64,000 bases of DNA from JABDQW01 sp942492025 (GTDB taxonomy: Bacteria; Pseudomonadota; Gammaproteobacteria; SZUA-229): positions 248,001 to 312,000 of the forward strand of contig CALODJ010000003.1 of assembly GCA_942492025.1 (NCBI GenBank), in the 5' to 3' direction. Made by a program: the position numbers and the translations under genes. The first letter of the stretch is position 1, and the number at the start of each line of letters is the position of its first letter. This document shows, piece by piece, positions 58,482 through 64,000 of the stretch. The notes beneath the pieces were generated by a model. The model had not been told where the DNA came from and searched no databases. It worked only from the letters and a program-made list of their open reading frames with translations.

Positions 58482-60296
58482 TTGAGCGCAAAACTACGCA
58501 ATATCGCTATCATCGCCCACGTCGATCACGGCAAAACCACACTGGTCGATCAACTGCTGCAGCAATCGGGCACCCTGGACAGCCGCAAGGCGCCAACGGA
58601 ACGGGTGATGGACTCCAATGATCTCGAGAAAGAGCGCGGTATCACGATTCTGTCCAAAAACACCGCGATCAACTGGGGTGATTACCACATCAACATCGTC
58701 GACACGCCGGGCCATGCCGATTTTGGTGGTGAGGTCGAGCGTGTACTGTCGATGGTTGATTCTGTGCTGCTGCTGGTGGATGCTGTCGACGGACCGATGC
58801 CGCAAACACGCTTTGTGACCCAGAAGGCATTCGCGATGGGTTTCAAACCGATTGTCGTGATCAACAAGATCGATCGTGATGGTGCGCGGCCGGACTGGGT
58901 GCTGGACCAGACCTTTGATCTGTTCGACAATCTCGGTGCTACTGACGAACAGCTCGATTTTCCCGTGGTCTATGCGTCAGCCCTGAACGGTTATGCTTCA
59001 CTGGATTCTGCGGAACGCGGCGGTGATATGACACCGTTGTTCGAAACCATCGTCGAGCAGGTGCCTGCGCCGGACATTGACAACGCGGGCCCCTTCCAGA
59101 TGCAGATCTCGACGCTGGACTACAATAATTACGTGGGTGTGATCGGTATCGGGCGCATCAAGCGCGGCCAGCTGACCAGCAATACGCAGGTCAGGATCGT
59201 TGACCGTGAGGGTAAAGTTCGATCGGGGCGTGTATTGCAGATCCTGGGTTTTCACGGGCTCGAGCGGGTTGAGCGTAGCGAGGCTCAGGCTGGCGATATC
59301 ATCGCGATTACCGGCATCGATCCACTGGATATATCCGACACGCTGTGCGATCCGGACTGCGTCGAAGCCATGCCGGCGCTGTCAGTGGATGAACCCACCA
59401 TCAGCATGACCTTCCAGCCGAACACGTCGCCCTTTTCCGGCAGGGACGGTAAGTTTGTTACCAGCCGAAATATATGGGACCGGCTGCAGCAGGAGCTGAA
59501 ACACAATGTTGCATTGCAGGTCGAGCAGCTCGAAGGCGAGCGTTTCCGCGTTTCAGGGCGCGGTGAACTGCACCTGTCGGTACTGATCGAGAACATGCGC
59601 CGCGAAGGCTATGAAGTCGCAGTCGGCCGTCCGCAAGTGATCGTTCACCAGGCAGGTGAGGACAGGCAGGAGCCCTACGAGCAACTGGCGGTGGATATCG
59701 AAGAGTTGCACCAGGGTGCGGTGATGCAGGCGTTGGGCGAGCGCAAGGCCGACCTGAAGAACATGGTGCCCGACGGCAAGGGCCGCGTAAGACTCGACTA
59801 TATCATTCCGGCACGCGGCCTGATCGGTTTTCGCACCGAGTTCCTGACACTGACATCGGGTACAGGCCTGCTCTACAGCGTGTTCGATCACTACGGACCC
59901 TATTTGAATGTGAGTATCGGCCAGCGTAACAATGGCGTGATGATCGCCAATGGCCAGGGTAAGGCGCTGGGTTATGCCTTGTTTAATCTACAGGAACGCG
60001 GCAAGTTGATGATCGGCCACGGTGAAGAGGTCTATGAGGGCATGATCATCGGCATTCACTCACGCAACAACGATCTGGTGGTCAATCCGCTTAAAGCCAA
60101 ACAGCTGACCAACATCCGTGCTGCCGGTACCGATGAGAACATCATCCTGACGCCACCGATCCGCTTCTCCCTGGAGCAGGCGCTGGAATTCATCGATGAC
60201 GACGAGCTGGTCGAGGTCACACCGAATGCCATACGTGTGCGTAAGAAGTTTCTCAAGGAGCACGAGCGCAAACGGGCATCGCGCCAGGCCGGTTAA
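58482..60296 (+). CDS. typA: Ribosome-associated GTPase TypA/BipA
   Basis: The 604-residue translational GTPase assists 50S assembly and stress/low-temperature growth. It has G1 AHVDHGKTTLVD, switch/G2 ERGITILSKNTAI, G3 VDTPGHADFGG and G4 VINKIDRDGARPDW. The C-terminal domain specific to BipA (GRGELHLSVLIENMRREGYE, then PARGLIGFRTEFLTLTSG) is complete. It starts with TTG at 58482 preceded by CCGGAGCG. Monocistronic. Confidence 0.97.
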   Translation: MSAKLRNIAIIAHVDHGKTTLVDQLLQQSGTLDSRKAPTERVMDSNDLEKERGITILSKNTAINWGDYHINIVDTPGHADFGGEVERVLSMVDSVLLLVDAVDGPMPQTRFVTQKAFAMGFKPIVVINKIDRDGARPDWVLDQTFDLFDNLGATDEQLDFPVVYASALNGYASLDSAERGGDMTPLFETIVEQVPAPDIDNAGPFQMQISTLDYNNYVGVIGIGRIKRGQLTSNTQVRIVDREGKVRSGRVLQILGFHGLERVERSEAQAGDIIAITGIDPLDISDTLCDPDCVEAMPALSVDEPTISMTFQPNTSPFSGRDGKFVTSRNIWDRLQQELKHNVALQVEQLEGERFRVSGRGELHLSVLIENMRREGYEVAVGRPQVIVHQAGEDRQEPYEQLAVDIEELHQGAVMQALGERKADLKNMVPDGKGRVRLDYIIPARGLIGFRTEFLTLTSGTGLLYSVFDHYGPYLNVSIGQRNNGVMIANGQGKALGYALFNLQERGKLMIGHGEEVYEGMIIGIHSRNNDLVVNPLKAKQLTNIRAAGTDENIILTPPIRFSLEQALEFIDDDELVEVTPNAIRVRKKFLKEHERKRASRQAG

Positions 60297-60439
60297 GGTT
60301 CGCGGATTGGTTACCACGGGCCTTGGCCATATTGCAAAGTTTTCACCACGGAGACGCACAGGAATCACAGGTTTAGGGCAATAGAGAAAACAGCCGGTAA
60401 TCACCCGCGCGCGTTGCTGGCAATCACCCGGTAAGCGAG

Positions 60440-60515
60440 GTAGGGTGCGCCGTGCGCACCGAAATCAACACAACAAGCCTGATTACTGCAGCGTGGTGCG
60501 CACGGCTCACCCTAC
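60440..60515. repeat. REPIN, 76-bp type, with conserved right flank
   Basis: GTAG and CTAC feet; one change in the right hairpin (GGCTCACC). The extended flank continues to about 60560. The gene-free stretch 60297-60638 also contains a decayed ACGGAGACGCACAGG repeat at about 60348. Confidence 0.87.
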
Positions 60516-60638
60516 GATAATACGCTTTATTCCATCAACGAAATGAGTGCCACATAAGATTGAGCGGCATTCGTCAACGCTCGCAGAGCCAACAAACCGC
60601 TGGCTGCGCAGCGCGCACCATCCATCGAAAAGCAGGCT

Positions 60639-60860
60639 TTATGCTTGCCCGACCGCCAGCTCTGCCTCGGTTTTAAGACCGAATTTTCTCATCAACCACG
60701 CGGGCGGGCAGAAACCGGTGAAGGAACTCTGCAAGCAGTTGAAGCCAATGAACAGCGTGAACCAGGTCCAGTACGGGTGATGGAACAGGGCCAGCAGGCT
60801 GGTGGCCATGACCATGGTACCGCCAAAGGCGAACAGGGTGCGTTCTACAGACATTGTCAT
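60639..60860 (-). CDS. DUF2892 membrane protein
   Basis: The 73-residue protein fits DUF2892 (YgaP-type inner membrane domain): NVERTLFAFGGTMVMATSL-like start, HPYWTWFTLFIGFNCLQSSF, and the conserved FTGFCPPAWLMRKFGLK. Two membrane helices are expected. In some proteins this domain follows a rhodanese; no rhodanese domain is here. A sulfur-related role is possible but not shown. Confidence 0.88.
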   Translation of the reverse strand: MTMSVERTLFAFGGTMVMATSLLALFHHPYWTWFTLFIGFNCLQSSFTGFCPPAWLMRKFGLKTEAELAVGQA

Positions 60861-61007
60861 AATCTTTCTCTCGTTGATTGGTTGGTTATAGCTCTATTCT
60901 CAGATAAAAACGGATGACTGGCAATCTGGTTGACACCACACAGGAATTCAGACCGACTCATGCCAGGGCGTCCAGAGGGTGCAGGCGAGAGGTGGTGGTG
61001 CCCCTCA

Positions 61008-61026
61008 ACGGTCAGAAATGCGGGTA
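61008..61026. repeat. Decayed MITE right terminus
   Basis: CGGTCAGAAATGCGGGTAA resembles GGTGAGAAATGCGGGCTA with two or three changes; no other element sequence is attached. Confidence 0.35.
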
Positions 61027-61090
61027 AACTGTTCAAGCTGTTGTGGATTTTGTATCCTCGGTGGTTATACTGCAGTTTATCCATGCCAGA

Positions 61091-61564
61091 ATGAGATCCA
61101 CTACCCAAGTTGAGATGAAACCGGCATTGCTACGTTCGCACAACAACATAATGATCAAGCGCAAGGTCGAGGACGTGTACCAGTTCGTCGCGGTGGATTT
61201 TTTTCAGAATTACCGTAAATGGTCGCCGGAAGTCAGCGAACTGGAGCAAATTACCCGAGGCGCGATGCGCGTCGGTGTGACCGGCAGGCAGGTGCGCTAC
61301 GATCTGGGTTATCGCAGTGAAGCGACTTTCCGGGTGACCCGGCTGCTGCCGTTGCGCGAGTTGCGCTTCGCCAGCCTGTCCATACCCGAATTCGATGTCT
61401 GTTACCGATTCGAACCGGTAACCGACGCCACCCGGCTGAGCTTCGAATTCCAGCTCAGGCTGCCATTATTGATGCTGCCGCTGCAAAGCCGTGTGGACGA
61501 CATCATCAAACGCGGTGGCAACGGTGTGGTCAACAATCTTCAAGCACTCCTCGAGGCAGACTGA
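61091..61564 (+). CDS. SRPBCC-superfamily protein
   Basis: The 157-residue product has the START/SRPBCC outline: KRKVEDVYQFVAVDFFQNYRKW, EVSELEQITRGAMRVGVTGRQ, then beta strands and a long C-terminal helix (SRVDDIIKRGGNGVVNNLQALLE). Such folds bind hydrophobic ligands. The start is uncertain among 61043, 61091 and 61115. It is 51 bp upstream of the SDR/DUF2867 gene and likely co-transcribed. Confidence 0.72.
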   Translation: MRSTTQVEMKPALLRSHNNIMIKRKVEDVYQFVAVDFFQNYRKWSPEVSELEQITRGAMRVGVTGRQVRYDLGYRSEATFRVTRLLPLRELRFASLSIPEFDVCYRFEPVTDATRLSFEFQLRLPLLMLPLQSRVDDIIKRGGNGVVNNLQALLEAD

Positions 61565-61615
61565 TGTATTACCGGCCGACGCCGTGCACGACCCAGCATC
61601 CAGCTGAGCTGGCAC

Positions 61616-63079
61616 ATGGCTGAGTGTGATCCCGCAGCGGGGCGCATCCTGGTATTTGGCGCCAGCGGTTATATCGGCAGCAATCTGGTCGAGCGACTGC
61701 TAGCTTCACCGTGTCCGGTCCGTGCCAGCGCGCGTAACCGCGAGGTCCTGGAGGGGCGAGGCTGGCAGGGTGTGGAACTGGTCGAGGTCGACGCGCTCCA
61801 GCCCGAAACCCTGGTGCCGGCGCTGGATGGTGTCGATGTTGCCTACTATCTGGTCCACTCCATGGCTGCTGGGCGTGATTTTGCCCGTCTGGACCGCGAC
61901 GCGGCAGAGAATTTCAGTCGCGCAGCGGCGCAGGCGGGGGTGCGTCGCATCGTCTATCTGGGTGGTTTGCTACCGCCGCAACCGGTCTCTGAGCATCTCC
62001 GCTCACGCCGGGAAACGGGAGAGTATTTGCGCGCGGGCGAGGTGCCGGTTACCGAGATTCGGGCCGGTATGATCGTCGGTCCCGGTTCTGCCGCTTTTGA
62101 GGTCATTCGTGATCTGGTCAACCACCTGCCGATGATGCTGACGCCGCGGTGGGTGTACAGTCGTTCTTCACCGATTGCACTGGAAAATCTGCTCGACTAC
62201 CTGCTGCGAGTGCCCTACCTGCCTGAGACGGCGAACCAGTGTTACGATGTCGCAGGCCCGGAAATTCTGACCTACGCAGAAATCATGCGCCAGTATGGCG
62301 ACGTCGTCGGCAAGCATCCGGTCATTATCCCGGTGCCGGTGCTGAGCCCGAGCCTGTCCTCCTACTGGTTGCGTCTGGTGACTTCGGTGCCGACCAACAT
62401 CGCGCGGGCGTTGATCGAAGGCCTGAAGCAGGATGTTATTGCAGATGATGCACCCATCCGTGCGTTGATACCGCTTTCGCTACAGACTTTCAGGGAATCG
62501 GTGCGCTCCACCTTGGAGCTCGAGTCGAAGCAGCAGGTCACGGCCCGGTGGGTGGAAGGTTCGATCGTATGTCGTAACTACCATCCCGAGTACAGTTTTT
62601 ATGCCAAGCGTGCCAGTGGCAGTACGGTGTCGAGAGCATCGGCGGCACACATCTGGCGCCAGATCAGGTCAATCGGTGGCGATCGGGGTTATTATTATCT
62701 CAATATCCTGTGGGCAATACGGGGTGTTATCGACTGGATGATTGGTGGGCCCAGCTATCGCCGACGACGGCGCCACCCCACTGAGCTGCGTGTCGGCGAT
62801 GTGCTCGACGCCTGGAGGGTCATCGCCATGGAGCCCGAACGCCGGTTGACACTGCTGATGGATATGAAAGCACCGGGTGCCGGGGTGCTGGAATTTGAAC
62901 TGAAGCCGGTAGCGGAAGGCCATCGCGTCACGGCCACTGCGTACTTTCACCCGGCAGGCGTCTGGGGATTGCTGTACTGGTACGCGCTAACCCCGGCGCA
63001 CTGGCTGATTTTCAGAGGATTGACCCGGGCGATCAGTCGCCGCGCCACTGCCGCTGAAGCAATCGGTGCCGTCGACTGA
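61616..63079 (+). CDS. NAD(P)-binding SDR protein with DUF2867 domain
   Basis: The 487-residue protein has an atypical/extended SDR Rossmann fold (ILVFGASGYIGSNLVERLLAS, then VAYYLVHSM). A C-terminal DUF2867-like domain (ELRVGDVLDAWRVIAMEPERRLTLLMDMK, then PAGVWGLLYWYALTPAHWLIF) follows from about residue 330. This arrangement is known for uncharacterised oxidoreductases that may bind lipids. The upstream SRPBCC gene supports a hydrophobic substrate; otherwise no reaction can be named. Confidence 0.85.
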   Translation: MAECDPAAGRILVFGASGYIGSNLVERLLASPCPVRASARNREVLEGRGWQGVELVEVDALQPETLVPALDGVDVAYYLVHSMAAGRDFARLDRDAAENFSRAAAQAGVRRIVYLGGLLPPQPVSEHLRSRRETGEYLRAGEVPVTEIRAGMIVGPGSAAFEVIRDLVNHLPMMLTPRWVYSRSSPIALENLLDYLLRVPYLPETANQCYDVAGPEILTYAEIMRQYGDVVGKHPVIIPVPVLSPSLSSYWLRLVTSVPTNIARALIEGLKQDVIADDAPIRALIPLSLQTFRESVRSTLELESKQQVTARWVEGSIVCRNYHPEYSFYAKRASGSTVSRASAAHIWRQIRSIGGDRGYYYLNILWAIRGVIDWMIGGPSYRRRRRHPTELRVGDVLDAWRVIAMEPERRLTLLMDMKAPGAGVLEFELKPVAEGHRVTATAYFHPAGVWGLLYWYALTPAHWLIFRGLTRAISRRATAAEAIGAVD

Positions 63080-63080
63080 C

Positions 63081-63971
63081 TCAGGCGACGCTTATCGAAA
63101 TGGCGAGCAACAGCGGTGCTAACAGTGTGGCTGCGACATTGATACCCAGGAAATGCGCATGCTGCCCGATATGCTGTCCGTGTTTAACTGCGCCCGTCAG
63201 TGAAATCAGCGATAGCACACTGGCCGTGATTGCAATCAGGCTGAGTCTGGGAAAATAGCCGAAAACAACGCCGTACAGGATTGCCGCATAAGCCGACAGG
63301 GCCATGATGCCATACGCGTAATTACTGGCTCTTACCCCGTAGGCGATCAGAAAGTGATACCGCCCGATGCGCTTGTCCGCCTCGATGTCGGGGTACTGGT
63401 TCAGCAACAGCAGATTATTCACCAGAAAAAAAGGCACCAGTGCAGCCAGCCAGGGTGCAAATGCGTTTGCACCCGTGAGCACGACGTGGGTGCCGACGAC
63501 CATCAGCAGGCCGAAACCAATACCGGGTGCAATAAGGCAAAACACGGGCCAGCGATTGATCCATTTGGTGTAGGTCAGGATAATGACGATACCGATGACT
63601 CCTATCGGTAAAATACGTGTGCCGTAATTGTCAATGAAATAGATCCCAATGGCCGTGGTCGCGATCAAGCTCACCAGACCCGTCGCCAGGACCCAATGAG
63701 CCGTGGCTGGATCGCCGGGCAGGGCGCCACTGCCACCGCTGAACGGCGTTCTTATGGTAATCAGATCCAGCCCGCTCTTGAAATCTGCGTGTTCATTAAG
63801 GGTATTGACACTGATGTGTGCACAGAGCGCGCCCAGCAAAATCAGTACGAGTGTTGTGGTCTCGACGCTGCCCTGGGTCGAGATTGCGGTGCTGGTGCCG
63901 AGAAAAACACAAACGGGCGTAAGAATCAGAAAAGGCGGTCTGATCGTTTGCAGTAATGTTCGAAGTTGCAT
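63081..63971 (-). CDS. UbiA-superfamily prenyltransferase
   Basis: The 296-residue protein has eight or nine helices and the two Asp-rich motifs of UbiA enzymes: NTLNEHADFKSGLD (about residues 57-70) and NQYPDIEADKRIGR (about 188-201). These bind the magnesium-prenyl diphosphate. The sequence is closer to MenA-type or other aromatic prenyltransferases than to UbiA proper. Its acceptor is not predictable. It converges with the SDR gene, ending 2 bp from it. Confidence 0.88.
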   Translation of the reverse strand: MQLRTLLQTIRPPFLILTPVCVFLGTSTAISTQGSVETTTLVLILLGALCAHISVNTLNEHADFKSGLDLITIRTPFSGGSGALPGDPATAHWVLATGLVSLIATTAIGIYFIDNYGTRILPIGVIGIVIILTYTKWINRWPVFCLIAPGIGFGLLMVVGTHVVLTGANAFAPWLAALVPFFLVNNLLLLNQYPDIEADKRIGRYHFLIAYGVRASNYAYGIMALSAYAAILYGVVFGYFPRLSLIAITASVLSLISLTGAVKHGQHIGQHAHFLGINVAATLLAPLLLAISISVA

Positions 63972-64000
63972 TGGGGGCTAACCTTTCTGGTTTCACGCAT

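Noticed and set aside
1001..60515. CRISPR array
   Set aside because: The palindromic repeats are scattered kilobases apart, vary in spacer type and have no regular repeat-spacer unit or cas genes.

Overview
The window looks like chromosomal DNA of a free-living or symbiotic sulfur-oxidising gammaproteobacterium. The reasons are two tandem glycine/tyrosine-rich sulfur-globule-like proteins at the left edge, a YeeE/YedE-type thiosulfate transporter, many c-type cytochromes, and gammaproteobacterial housekeeping genes (greB, argS, priA, hemH, typA, pst-phoU). No rRNA, tRNA, CRISPR array, prophage or complete insertion sequence was seen. The species cannot be named from the sequence alone.

Layout. 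1-4.7 kb: sulfur-globule-like proteins, greB, a SixA-type phosphatase and secreted proteins of unknown function. 4.9-11.5 kb: wreck of an RND efflux operon, a DUF4136 lipoprotein, a LysE-type exporter, a DUF1801 protein with a large Cache-HAMP-GAF-HD-GYP signalling protein, and an endonuclease/exonuclease/phosphatase-family protein. 11.9-14.2 kb: a probable operon mdh, HbpS/GlcG-like heme-binding protein, encapsulin-type ferritin (no shell gene nearby), deoxyinosine/uracil glycosylase. 14.4-19.6 kb: SCP2-like protein, then priA-argS-SPOR protein. 19.6-20.4 kb: an AT-rich non-coding block with a cluster of DnaA-box-like sequences.

21.4-30.8 kb is a redox island. It has a tetraheme cytochrome, a MtrA/MtrB-type decaheme cytochrome plus outer-membrane porin, and, divergently, an octaheme cytochrome, a cytochrome b membrane protein, a monoheme cytochrome and the thiosulfate-type transporter. 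Together they could connect periplasmic sulfur or iron redox chemistry with the quinone pool and the cell exterior. 31.1-36.1 kb: a CPBP intramembrane protease, a large secreted protein with a JDVT-CTERM-like tail, and a lipoprotein. 36.2-48.6 kb: copB-like outer-membrane protein, hemH, three-gene pnt transhydrogenase, ParA-NAD kinase, YSC84-like protein, a VTC2/GDPGP1-like HIT enzyme, a pseudouridine synthase and an Xni-like exonuclease. 48.9-58.1 kb: PhoX-like protein, TPR protein, and pstSCAB-phoU behind a Pho-box-like repeat. 58.5-64 kb: typA, a DUF2892 protein, an SRPBCC protein, an SDR/DUF2867 protein and a UbiA-type prenyltransferase.

The most striking non-coding feature is a dense set of mobile-looking repeats. 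Seventeen REPIN-like doublets (two opposed GTAG-footed hairpins, mostly exactly 70 or 76 bp) occur in 64 kb. At least six of the 70-bp doublets sit inside a ~312-bp MITE-like element with inverted termini TAGCCCGCATTTCTCACC. The termini of this element, or remnants of them, lie exactly on the stop codons of several genes, so the element appears to supply or target stop codons. One copy separates pstA from pstB and one REPIN reads in frame through the start region of copB.
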